The notes beneath the pieces were generated by a model that saw nothing but the letters and a program-made list of their open reading frames with translations, searched no databases and was not told the DNA's origin. Shown here one piece after another: positions 1-6,727 of a stretch of DNA of 8,313 nt. The DNA comes from Crenotrichaceae bacterium (GTDB taxonomy: Bacteria > Pseudomonadota > Gammaproteobacteria > Methylococcales > DRLZ01), in NCBI GenBank assembly GCA_011322755.1, contig DRLZ01000042.1, forward strand, positions 1-8,313, given 5' to 3'. Positions within the stretch are counted from its first letter, which is position 1. Each line of letters starts with the position of its first letter. The position numbers were made by a program, and so were the translations under genes.

Positions 1-48
1 AAAGCAGAGTGAAACCCTATAGAATGGTCACCTACATACAGGTTCGCT

Positions 49-88
49 GTTTTCCACATTAGCTTTAATGTATTCCACATTAGCTTCA
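49..88. repeat. Tandem 19-base direct repeat at a 21-bp period
   Basis: Two copies of gtWttccacattagcttYa lie at 49-67 and 70-88. They differ at only two positions, and the 14-base core ttccacattagctt (52-65 and 73-86) is identical. The start-to-start distance is 21 bp, two turns of B-DNA, so both copies face the same side of the helix. That arrangement is typical of tandem binding sites for a transcription factor. They lie 121-160 bases upstream of the SmbP-like start codon, a plausible activator position. The binding protein is unknown. Confidence 0.6.
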
Positions 89-193
89 GTCTAGATTTTC
101 TGGTCTTATCCATGTGTTTCATAACAAACTGTTGTGACTAACAGCAGAACTGTATGTTCGAGAATTTTTTCTCATCAATTCATTAGTTTTATC

Positions 194-199
194 GGAGAG
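194..199 (+). promoter_or_regulatory. Ribosome binding site of the SmbP-like gene
   Basis: GGAGAG sits 9 bases before the ATG at 209. It decides the start: the longer reading frame opening with GTG at 134 would place this site inside the coding region and bury the signal peptide behind 25 unlikely residues. Confidence 0.75.
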
Positions 200-208
200 A
201 TTGTTTAC

Positions 209-622
209 ATGAAAAATAAATTATTAATTACTTTGGTTGTTTGTCTTTTTAGTGCATTGACAGCAAATATGGCGTTTGCGGCAGGTCCTGGAACATCGAG
301 TCTTGCTGGAAACGAAGAAATGTTAGCTACAGGCATCAAGCTTGCGGGAGATGCGGTCGCATTTGCAAAAGAAGGTAAAGTTGAAGAAACCAAGAAAGCA
401 GTATATGAAGCACTTGACGTTATGTCATCGATTAACAGCAGCACTTGGGATCGCAAGCTTCAAAAACCTCGCGGTAAGATAAGAAAAGCATATAACATAG
501 CGAAAAGAATGCTGGATGGTAAGGCGCGAACTGGAGATAGCCTTGATTCTGCAGCTGAGCTCATTGAAAAAGGTATTGCTGGATTGGAGAAAGTGCAACA
601 GATTTCCCAGCATAATTTGTAG
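209..622 (+). CDS. Secreted SmbP-like small helical protein lacking the histidines
   Basis: A 137-residue protein with a clear Sec signal peptide: MKNK, a hydrophobic stretch at about 5-19, and probable cleavage after AFA near residues 22-24. The mature part of about 112 residues looks all-helical. It contains DAVAFAKEGKVEE (48-60) followed by a helix ending near residue 75, then a second comparable half (about 88-130). This matches, from memory, the SmbP family of Nitrosomonas, a periplasmic four-helix bundle whose two halves carry many histidines and which binds Cu and other divalent metals. Here the characteristic histidine positions hold other residues (AVAF-AKEGK where SmbP has AVAH-GKEGH), and the only histidine is H135 at the C-terminus. 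Metal binding is therefore doubtful although the fold probably persists. The gene is monocistronic, with a good ribosome site and a strong hairpin downstream. Start chosen at 209 for the signal peptide. Fold assignment fairly sure; function unknown. Confidence 0.72.
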   Translation: MKNKLLITLVVCLFSALTANMAFAAGPGTSSLAGNEEMLATGIKLAGDAVAFAKEGKVEETKKAVYEALDVMSSINSSTWDRKLQKPRGKIRKAYNIAKRMLDGKARTGDSLDSAAELIEKGIAGLEKVQQISQHNL

Positions 623-636
623 TCGATAACGACTTG

Positions 637-717
637 AGAGCCTTCTAAGAACATGCAAGCGACTCGATCAAAACAGTGTTTTGATCAGGCGATCGTGACT
701 GAGAAGGCTCTTGTTTT
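637..717 (+). terminator. Nested double-hairpin terminator after the SmbP-like gene
   Basis: A perfect 10-bp outer inverted repeat agagccttct (637-646) / agaaggctct (702-711) encloses a perfect 9-bp stem gatcaaaac (666-674) / gttttgatc (678-686) with a 3-base loop. The outer arm is followed directly by a T-rich run TTGTTTT (711-717). It starts 15 bases after the stop codon, as expected for an intrinsic terminator of the plus-strand gene. The enclosed second hairpin is unusual. On the minus strand no T run follows, so termination of the convergent regulator gene here is less certain. Confidence 0.75.
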
Positions 718-789
718 AAGACATTGTTTCACGCAACGATTGATTTTTCATCGTAACCAGGCAAGTCAGAGATTTCTCTTCTTGTTCAA

Positions 790-1449
790 TTAATTACTGC
801 TTGGCAGTATTCCGCAATTGTAAGCCAGATGAGCGAGTTCAACATCTGTCGTTACACCTAATTTATTCTTGATTAACGAAACATAGTTGGCAATGGTTTT
901 AGCACTCAAGTGCAGGTGTTTGCCAGTTGCCTGTGTTGAGTTACCTTGGGCAACCAACAGAAACACTTCAAATTCCCTGGCTGTGAGTTGATCGGTGATA
1001 CTCTCAGTCTGATGATGATTAAATTGTTGTATGAGCAGTTTCTGGGCAAGCTCAGGCTGAATATACGTATCGTTTTCAGATACTTTCTGCAAGGCTTCGA
1101 GTAGCCGTTCAGGAGAACAACTTTTGGTAATATATCCCTTGGCGCCACTGTCCATGGCTCGTTTGATATAGATTGGTTCATCATGAACGCTGAAGACCAG
1201 AATTCTGGCATCGGCATCGCGTTTTACGATTTTACGAATTGTTGCAAGACCTCCAGCGCCTGGCAGGGAAAGATCCATAATAACGAGATCTGGCTGCTCG
1301 GTAACATAGAGCCGGTAGGCAGATTCGCTATTTTCAGCTTCAATAATTTTGGCAATAGTGTCCATTTGTCCTAACAACATCCCATATCCCATGCGCACCA
1401 CAGCATGGTCGTCCACGAGCAAAATACTTAGGGATGGTGACGATTTCAT
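790..1449 (-). CDS. NarL/LuxR-family two-component response regulator
   Basis: A 219-residue DNA-binding response regulator. The N-terminal receiver domain (about 7-125) has the acidic pocket D13-D14, phosphoacceptor D59 in LVIMDLSLPG, S87 as the switch residue and conserved K109. The C-terminal LuxR-type helix-turn-helix (about 152-215) opens with LTAREFEVFLLVAQG and carries the recognition-helix region LSAKTIANYVSLIKNKLGV. All residues needed for phosphorylation are present and the length is normal for the family. Its ATG overlaps the stop of the upstream sensor kinase gene (ATGA, 1449-1446), so the two are co-transcribed and probably translationally coupled, and the kinase is its likely partner. 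Targets are unknown; the divergent TonB receptor is the obvious nearby candidate. It could be called a MoxX/NarL-type regulator, but no specific symbol is justified. Confidence 0.93.
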   Translation of the reverse strand: MKSSPSLSILLVDDHAVVRMGYGMLLGQMDTIAKIIEAENSESAYRLYVTEQPDLVIMDLSLPGAGGLATIRKIVKRDADARILVFSVHDEPIYIKRAMDSGAKGYITKSCSPERLLEALQKVSENDTYIQPELAQKLLIQQFNHHQTESITDQLTAREFEVFLLVAQGNSTQATGKHLHLSAKTIANYVSLIKNKLGVTTDVELAHLAYNCGILPSSN

Positions 1450-2759
1450 GATGGTATTGGCACACTAACGACTAATCGTGTGCCGTGTTCAGACTGACTG
1501 TCAATTTGTAGAATACCGTTGAGAGTTTCCACGCGTTCACGAATTCCCAGCAATCCGAATCCCTTGGCTTTGCTGTTATTCTCAAAACCAATTCCGTTGT
1601 CACTAATGGTCAATTCTAGGCTGCCATGCTGTGTCGTTTGTAGTTTGATTTCTGCCAGGCTTGCATGCGAATGACGGGAAATATTGTTAAGTGATTCCTG
1701 TACGATACGAAATAAATGAATGCTTGCATCACTGTTTTGAACCTCATGTTTGAGATCCAGATTCAAGGTGATTTGACAAGCGGGATTGAGCTGTTGCCAG
1801 TCGCTAACCAGTTCTTGTAGTGATGCTGCCAAGCCCAGTTCATCCAGGCTGCAGGGTCTTAATCGACGCATCATTGAGCGTACCACCAGAAACAAATCAT
1901 CACAGATCGATAGTATGGATTCAACCGCTTGCTTGCTTTGAGGGTATGCCATCTGGATCGAACTGGCAACCGCTTTAATTCCGGTTAATGATTGAGCCAG
2001 TTCATCATGCAATTCACGCGCAAGTGTCTGCCGTTCTTGTTCCTGCAAATTCAGGGAGTGCTGTGTTAATAAGCGATTCTCGGCAGTCTTGATTTGTAAT
2101 GATGTCATTGCGTGATTAAAAGCATCGGTGATTTGTTTGTATTCCGGCAATGAACATTCTGCCAGATAAGTATTGTAATTACCTGACTCGATACGCCGCA
2201 AACCAGTCAATAGTGTTGGCAAAGGTTTTAAAGCCTGGCCTAATATAAAATGGCAGAGTACCCATACCAGCAGACTTTGTAACGCCAGCAAATAAAACAA
2301 GCCTTGTGCTTCACCCCAGGCTTCGTTGATTTCATCATCGGGGTTATCTCTCAAGGTAATTTGATAGATGTGATCGTTGATTTGAACCTTTCGGGACTGA
2401 CTTTGTGGTTCTGGTCGTACCAGATTACCAAACCATGGTGGCGTCTGCTGTGTTTCAGGTAATTGATTTTGGCTGCTTTGCGCTGAAACACTTGTGTTGA
2501 TCGCTGGGTTAACATGGATGTGAATATGGCGTTGTTGTTCAATCTGGTCGATGAGGTGGGATAAATAATCTCCCGGATGCTGTTTTGCATACACATCTTG
2601 CAAGCCGATATCCAGCATATTGCTGACTGTTCTGATCGATGTATCGACTTCTCTTTTCACCGATTGCCTCGCGTTTAGTACACTGAATATTACTCCTGCG
2701 CTTGCGATGAGCAGCATCATCAATACCACGACCAGATTGAGTCTTGAGCGTAAATCCAC
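1446..2759 (-). CDS. Membrane sensor histidine kinase, NarX/UhpB-like (HisKA_3), MoxY-type sensor
   Basis: A 437-residue inner-membrane kinase. A first transmembrane helix lies at about 8-28, a periplasmic domain at about 29-152, and a second transmembrane helix at about 153-174 followed by a HAMP-like linker to about 228. The HisKA_3 dimerisation segment carries H251 in ARELHDELAQSLTGI. The ATPase domain has the N-box around N358/N359, the G1 box SDNGIGF (386-392) and the G2 box GFGLLGIRERV (400-410). Every catalytic motif is intact. The periplasmic end PPWFGNL...ITLRDNPDDEINEAWGEA resembles, from memory, the LapD/MoxY N-terminal domain. Unusually, the periplasmic domain contains HIHIH (78-82), a possible metal-binding strand. 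The GTG start is supported by AAGGA 8 bases upstream. The gene is the first of a two-gene operon with its response regulator. The signal sensed is unknown. Confidence 0.92.
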   Translation of the reverse strand: MDLRSRLNLVVVLMMLLIASAGVIFSVLNARQSVKREVDTSIRTVSNMLDIGLQDVYAKQHPGDYLSHLIDQIEQQRHIHIHVNPAINTSVSAQSSQNQLPETQQTPPWFGNLVRPEPQSQSRKVQINDHIYQITLRDNPDDEINEAWGEAQGLFYLLALQSLLVWVLCHFILGQALKPLPTLLTGLRRIESGNYNTYLAECSLPEYKQITDAFNHAMTSLQIKTAENRLLTQHSLNLQEQERQTLARELHDELAQSLTGIKAVASSIQMAYPQSKQAVESILSICDDLFLVVRSMMRRLRPCSLDELGLAASLQELVSDWQQLNPACQITLNLDLKHEVQNSDASIHLFRIVQESLNNISRHSHASLAEIKLQTTQHGSLELTISDNGIGFENNSKAKGFGLLGIRERVETLNGILQIDSQSEHGTRLVVSVPIPS

Positions 2760-2767
2760 TGTTTAAG

Positions 2768-2772
2768 TCCTT
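2768..2772 (-). promoter_or_regulatory. Ribosome binding site fixing the GTG start of the sensor kinase
   Basis: Read on the minus strand, AAGGA is followed by 8 bases and then GTG at 2759. No other start codon lies at a good distance from it, so this site supports the GTG initiation. Confidence 0.75.
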
Positions 2773-2816
2773 ATTTTTATCTCCTGATGAGATTGACATG
2801 ATTAACAGGCGATATT

Positions 2817-2844
2817 TTCCCAGTTTCGCTCGGGAAGGTTTCCC
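2817..2844. promoter_or_regulatory. Candidate operator: TTCCC/GGGAA half-site cluster in the divergent promoter region
   Basis: TTCCC (2817-2821), GGGAA (2832-2836) and TTCCC (2840-2844) form two overlapping inverted repeats sharing the middle half-site: TTCCC-N10-GGGAA and GGGAA-N3-TTCCC. The outer copies are also a 7-base direct repeat tttccca (2816-2822, 2839-2845) 23 bp apart. The cluster lies between the kinase and receptor genes and ends about 30 bases before the putative receptor -35, a common position for an activator site. That the neighbouring LuxR-type regulator binds it is inference. Confidence 0.4.
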
Positions 2845-2874
2845 AACATTTCGGTTTTTAGTTCATGACCGCAC

Positions 2875-2902
2875 TTGATGCAGTAGAATAGCGCATTATT
2901 TT
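2875..2902 (+). promoter_or_regulatory. Possible promoter of the TonB receptor gene
   Basis: TTGATG (2875-2880) and TATTTT (2897-2902) are separated by 16 bases and resemble a sigma-70 -35/-10 pair. Transcription would begin near 2909, giving a very short leader of about 19 bases that just includes the AGAGG ribosome site (2910-2914). The -10 matches consensus only in part, so this is a weak call. Confidence 0.3.
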
Positions 2903-2927
2903 ATAGTTGAGAGGATGTTACAAGACC

Positions 2928-5252
2928 ATGGCTAGAAAAATGCGCTGCTGGGTACTGATCATTTTATGGATGACAGATTGTGTTGTATCTGTGTACGCAG
3001 AAGACAGTGTTGAATTACCAACCATGCAAATTGTGAATTCTACACCGTTAATGGGAAGTGGTCTTGCAGTAGATAAATTGCCAGGGGTAGTCCATATAGC
3101 GGATGACAAGGACTTTTCTGCATCACAATCACAAAGTACGTCTGAGTTACTGGAGCTGCAATTTTCAGGAGTCACAGTTAACAATTTGCAAAGCAACCCG
3201 TATCAAAAAGATATCCGTTATCGTGGATTTACCGCATCGCCGTTACTTGGAAATCCACAAGGACTGGCTGTTTACGTGAACGGTGTGCGATTTAACGAAC
3301 CGTTTGGCGATACTGTGTTGTGGGATTTGCTGCCTAATAATGCAATCAAGCAAATGGCCTTGTTGCCGGGGTCGAATCCAATCTTTGGACTCAACAGTCT
3401 GGGAGGTGCGCTATCCATTCGCACCAAAACCGGCTTTACTGCGCCAGGCCATGAAATAGAGGGGTATTACGGTTCCTGGGATCGTAAAAACGGGCGTTTT
3501 AGCAGTGGCGGTAATAATGGCAGTTTAGGTTATTATGTGGCTGGAAATTATTTTATCGAAGACGGTTACCGTGATTTTTCAAACAGTCGGGTATTACAAG
3601 GCCTGAGTACCTTTAGCTGGCAAACGGATCGCTCGGATTTAAACCTGAACATTGCTTATGCAGATAACAAGCTGCACGGTAATGGCCCAAGTCCTGTTCA
3701 GCTTGCCAAAATCAATCCTAAACGTGTGTTTACCCATCCAGACCGGACAATTAATCGCTTATTTCTATCTTCACTGGATGGCTTGCTTTGGGTCACAGAT
3801 GAAATAAAGCTCTCAGGTGTCGCCTATTTACGGCAAAGTAAAACCGGATCGTTTAATGGCGACGACAGTGACTTTGATGAATGTGAAAACAATCAGAATG
3901 CCGGGCTTATCTGTGAACAAAATGATGATGAGGAAACTCTGGCGCTGGATATCAATCAGCAACTGATTACTGCCAGCGATGCATTGATTGGTGCAACCAA
4001 CAACTTTTCCAACACCAGTCAATATGGTCGGGGCGGCAGTTTGCAGACAGCTTTTTTGCAGCCATTGCTGGGAATGGAAAACCAGCTGATTATAGGCAGT
4101 AGTTATGATACAGCCAAGGTCAATTTCAAAGCAGATACTGAATTGGGAACGTTGACTTCAACGCGTGGAACAACGCGTAGCGGTGTGTTGCTTAGTGAGC
4201 CACGGGTTCGATTGAGAAGCCGTTCAACCAGTTACTCGTTTTATCTCACCGATAGCTTGTCTGTGACCGATGCGCTGACATTAACCTTCTCGGCACGTTA
4301 TAACCATACCGATGTGCGCTTGAAAGACAAAGACGGTACAGAATTAAATGGACGTCACAGCTACGACCGTTTCAATCCTGCTGGTGGTTTTGTTTACAGT
4401 GTGATGCCACAACTGCAATTCTACGGAAATTACAGCGAATCAAACCGTGCTCCATCACCAGTCGAGCTGAGTTGCGCAGACCCGGAGCAACCATGCAAAC
4501 TACCCAATGCGTTCTTGTCCGACCCAAATTTGAAACAGGTTGTGGCAAGCACCTGGGAAATCGGTTTTCGTGGGCGTGATGTTCCACTACCCAAAGGTTA
4601 TATGAACTGGAATGTTGGCTATTTCAATACCCGAACAGATGATGAAATCTATTTCATTACCTCAGGCAGGCTTGCCAGTGAAGGCTTTTTCAGCAATATC
4701 GGAGAAACTCGCCGACACGGTGTAGAACTCGGCATCGACACCCACTTCGATCAGGTTTTTGGTAAATTTGACCAATGGCATTTAAGCGCAAACTACACTT
4801 ATCTGGATGCGACATTTCTGGATTCATTTACAGCGTTCAGCCCGAATAATCCAGCAGCTGACGACAATGGTGCAATTTTTGTCGATAGCGGGTCATTAAT
4901 TCCGGGAGTTCCCAAACATGTATTCAAGTTTGTTGCAGGCGTGGAGCTTTGGGATCGTTTTCGCTTGACTGTGAATGGGGTGCATAACGGCGATCAGGTA
5001 TTCAGAGGCGATGAAAGTAACGAAAACCCGAAACTTGGCGGCTACTGGCTGTTTAACCTGCGCGCCGAACTGGAAGTCTATGATCATGTGACCTTGCTGG
5101 GCAAGGTGAATAATCTGTTTGATCGTCGCTACAAAACTGCTGGAGTTTTTGGTCAAGCTGATGAGGTTTTAGGAAAGCAATTCAACGATCCACGTTTTGT
5201 CGCTCCCGGAGCCGGGCGAGCTGGCTGGGTGGGGATCCGCATCAATTTTTAG
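2928..5252 (+). CDS. TonB-dependent outer-membrane receptor
   Basis: A 774-residue outer-membrane active transporter that would import a scarce ligand (siderophore, metal complex or other) using TonB energy. The signal peptide is at 1-24 (cleavage after VYA). The plug domain (about 45-168) has DIRYRGF (95-101), YVNGVRFNEPFGDTV and the LPGSNPIFGLNSLGGALSIRTKTG segment. The beta-barrel that follows ends in VNNLFDRRY (727-735) and the terminal strand WVGIRINF with a C-terminal Phe for barrel assembly. The length is typical. There is no N-terminal secretin/TonB signalling domain, so it is not a FecA-type transducer. Two cysteine pairs lie in probable surface loops: C319/C329 inside a very acidic segment, and C516/C523. 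The ATG at 2928 is preferred over TTG at 2907 because AGAGG (2910-2914) precedes it, though the 13-base spacing is long. It is divergent from the two-component operon. The substrate is not identifiable. Confidence 0.93.
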   Translation: MARKMRCWVLIILWMTDCVVSVYAEDSVELPTMQIVNSTPLMGSGLAVDKLPGVVHIADDKDFSASQSQSTSELLELQFSGVTVNNLQSNPYQKDIRYRGFTASPLLGNPQGLAVYVNGVRFNEPFGDTVLWDLLPNNAIKQMALLPGSNPIFGLNSLGGALSIRTKTGFTAPGHEIEGYYGSWDRKNGRFSSGGNNGSLGYYVAGNYFIEDGYRDFSNSRVLQGLSTFSWQTDRSDLNLNIAYADNKLHGNGPSPVQLAKINPKRVFTHPDRTINRLFLSSLDGLLWVTDEIKLSGVAYLRQSKTGSFNGDDSDFDECENNQNAGLICEQNDDEETLALDINQQLITASDALIGATNNFSNTSQYGRGGSLQTAFLQPLLGMENQLIIGSSYDTAKVNFKADTELGTLTSTRGTTRSGVLLSEPRVRLRSRSTSYSFYLTDSLSVTDALTLTFSARYNHTDVRLKDKDGTELNGRHSYDRFNPAGGFVYSVMPQLQFYGNYSESNRAPSPVELSCADPEQPCKLPNAFLSDPNLKQVVASTWEIGFRGRDVPLPKGYMNWNVGYFNTRTDDEIYFITSGRLASEGFFSNIGETRRHGVELGIDTHFDQVFGKFDQWHLSANYTYLDATFLDSFTAFSPNNPAADDNGAIFVDSGSLIPGVPKHVFKFVAGVELWDRFRLTVNGVHNGDQVFRGDESNENPKLGGYWLFNLRAELEVYDHVTLLGKVNNLFDRRYKTAGVFGQADEVLGKQFNDPRFVAPGAGRAGWVGIRINF

Positions 5253-5284
5253 CACGATGACATGATGCGCTATTTTGCCGCCAG

Positions 5285-5333
5285 CACAGTCTATTAATAC
5301 GGCGGATTCAGACTGAGAATCCGGCAGACTGTG
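5285..5333. repeat. Nested inverted repeat between the TonB receptor and coaE
   Basis: An outer 8-bp inverted repeat cacagtct (5285-5292) / agactgtg (5326-5333) encloses a 7-bp hairpin cggattc (5303-5309) / gaatccg (5317-5323) with a 7-base loop. A competing pairing ccgcc (5278-5282) / ggcgg (5301-5305) would exclude the inner hairpin. It lies 32 bases after the receptor stop. It could terminate the receptor transcript, but no proper T run follows, so a leader or processing structure before coaE is also possible. Confidence 0.5.
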
Positions 5334-5347
5334 ATAGACTTTCTGGT

Positions 5348-5953
5348 ATGCTGAAAATAGGAATGACAGGTGGTGCGGGAAGCGGAAAAACCACTGTTGC
5401 TTCGCTGTTTCAGGCGTATCAGGTCGCAATCATTGATACTGATCATCTTGCCCGTAAAATCAGGCAGCCTGGGGCGCCCGCATTTCAAATGATTGTAGAA
5501 TATTTTGGGCCACAGTGTCTGGATGCTGATGGTTTTTTGAATTCACGCTGGCTGCGTGAGCGCATCTTCAAGTCAGTTCCGGATAAACATGCACTGGAAG
5601 CGATAACTCACCCATTGATTTTTCAAGCATTAAGCGACTGGTTTGAACAGCAATCCGGGCCTTATTGCATTGCAATCGTTCCATTGTTATACGAGACGGA
5701 CAGTCGTTCATTGTTTGATCGTGTGCTGGTTGTTGATTGCCCGACAGAGTTGCAAGTCAAACGAATCAGTATGCGAGACAATCTCAGTGAGAAAGAAGCC
5801 ATGCGCATACTTTCCAATCAGACCAGCCGGGAAAACAGGCTGCAGCTGGCCGATGATGTGATAGTCAATCAACAAGAATCAATATCAACGCTTGTGAAAG
5901 ATGTAAAAAAACTGCACAATTTATATCTATCAATTTCACAAACAAGCGACTAA
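5348..5953 (+). CDS. coaE: Dephospho-CoA kinase
   Basis: A cytoplasmic enzyme that phosphorylates the 3'-hydroxyl of dephospho-CoA with ATP, the last step of coenzyme A synthesis. The 201 residues are a normal length. The P-loop GGAGSGKTT (8-16) follows the first strand. DTD (30-32), HP (88-89), VPLLYE (111-116), VVDCP (128-132) and the late ADDVIVN (168-174) are the family signatures, in the expected order. No good ribosome site precedes the ATG (the upstream bases are tttctggt), and no alternative start is nearby. The gene begins 95 bases after the TonB receptor and is followed after 6 bases by zapD, matching the conserved proteobacterial order coaE-zapD-yacG. Confidence 0.96.
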   Translation: MLKIGMTGGAGSGKTTVASLFQAYQVAIIDTDHLARKIRQPGAPAFQMIVEYFGPQCLDADGFLNSRWLRERIFKSVPDKHALEAITHPLIFQALSDWFEQQSGPYCIAIVPLLYETDSRSLFDRVLVVDCPTELQVKRISMRDNLSEKEAMRILSNQTSRENRLQLADDVIVNQQESISTLVKDVKKLHNLYLSISQTSD

Positions 5954-5959
5954 TCTATT

Positions 5960-6727
5960 TTGAGTAACCTTATTCATTTTGAATTCCCGTTAAACGAACG
6001 CATTCGCTTGCTACTTCGTTTGGAACAATTATTTCTCCAAATCGATTTTTATTATCAGGGAACAAGTTTCTGGGATGCCAGAGCATTGGTTGATGCCTTG
6101 CTGGAAATCTTAACAATTCTGGCCAGGAATGATGTCAAATCTGAATTATTGAAAGAACTCGACCGAACCTCTGTTCTGCTTGAAAAATTATCTCAGAATC
6201 AGCATGTGGATTCTTCTGCATTGAGTGAATTACAGGACAAGGTTAATTCTGTACGCCAGCATTTGTCTACAACAAAAGGAAAAATTGGCGCATCAATTAT
6301 TAATCAGGACTTTTTTCAGTCAATTTCATTAAGAACACCGATTGCAGGCGGCAAGTTTGGCTTCGATTTACCGTGGTATCAGCGCTGGCTGCTACAAGCA
6401 GATGAACAACGCAAAGAAGATATTGATCGTTGGCTAGAATCGTTATCTGAAATCAAGCTTGGTATTGATTTGCTGATGAATATGGTTCGCAGCAGCGCTG
6501 TTCCGGAAGATGTGTTAGCGATGGCAGGTTTTTTTCAAGCCACACTGGATCAAACCCGCCCGTACCAGTTAATCAGGGTCAGTATTGACAATGCATTACC
6601 TGTTTTTGCTGAGATTAGTGGAGGTAAACATCGTTTTACTGTGCGTTTTTTATCTCAATCTGTGGAGAAGCGTCCCATTCAAGTAGAAGAAGATATTGAA
6701 TTTCGGTTGACTAAATGCCTGTTATGA
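5960..6727 (+). CDS. zapD: Cell division protein ZapD (FtsZ-ring associated)
   Basis: A 255-residue cytoplasmic protein of the ZapD/YacF (DUF1342) family, which bundles FtsZ filaments and stabilises the Z-ring. The N-terminal motif FEFPLNERIRLLLRLE (7-22) opens a mainly helical domain. GGKFGFDLPWYQRWL (130-144) is a second family hallmark. The C-terminal part from about residue 180 looks beta-rich. The length agrees with the roughly 250 residues usual in the family. Initiation is at TTG: the stop of coaE at 5951 leaves no ATG or GTG in frame before the conserved N-terminus, and no clear ribosome site is seen, so translation is probably coupled to coaE 6 bases upstream. Its end overlaps the yacG start. 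Confidence 0.95.
   Translation: MSNLIHFEFPLNERIRLLLRLEQLFLQIDFYYQGTSFWDARALVDALLEILTILARNDVKSELLKELDRTSVLLEKLSQNQHVDSSALSELQDKVNSVRQHLSTTKGKIGASIINQDFFQSISLRTPIAGGKFGFDLPWYQRWLLQADEQRKEDIDRWLESLSEIKLGIDLLMNMVRSSAVPEDVLAMAGFFQATLDQTRPYQLIRVSIDNALPVFAEISGGKHRFTVRFLSQSVEKRPIQVEEDIEFRLTKCLL

Larger units (their letters stand above)
1..208. other. Gene-free leader upstream of the SmbP-like gene
   Basis: No convincing gene is seen here. All three plus frames hit stops within the first 60 bases, so no long remnant of an upstream gene is visible on that strand. The stretch holds a 19-base direct repeat (49-67 and 70-88, listed separately) and a short dyad ctgtt-N6-aacag (129-144). It also holds a small palindrome gaac-N5-gttc (147-159), a 5-bp hairpin gagaa/ttctc around a T tract (160-173), and the ribosome binding site. 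I could not place a -35/-10 pair with normal spacing; TTGTGA at 132 with TATGTT at 153 has a 15-base spacer and is weak. The density of symmetrical elements suggests a regulated promoter region. Confidence 0.5.

Noticed and set aside
134..208. Extension of the SmbP-like gene to a GTG at 134
   Set aside because: It would add 25 residues ahead of a clear signal peptide and place the ribosome site inside the gene; the ATG at 209 fits better.
736..780. Small inverted repeats (acgat/atcgt and agaga/tctct) as a terminator for the response regulator
   Set aside because: The stems are only 5 bp, one has a 2-base loop, and no T run follows on the minus strand.
2793..2818. TTGACA (2793) with TATTTT (2813) as a plus-strand promoter
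   Set aside because: The -35 is perfect but the spacer is only 14 bases, and the start would lie about 100 bases before the receptor; not convincing without data.
2907..2927. TTG start for the TonB receptor at 2907
   Set aside because: It overlaps the only plausible ribosome site (AGAGG at 2910) and adds seven residues before the signal peptide.
5169..5488. Minus-strand open frames across the receptor end and the coaE start
   Set aside because: They lie antisense to two well-supported genes and show no recognisable protein features; shadows of real coding frames.
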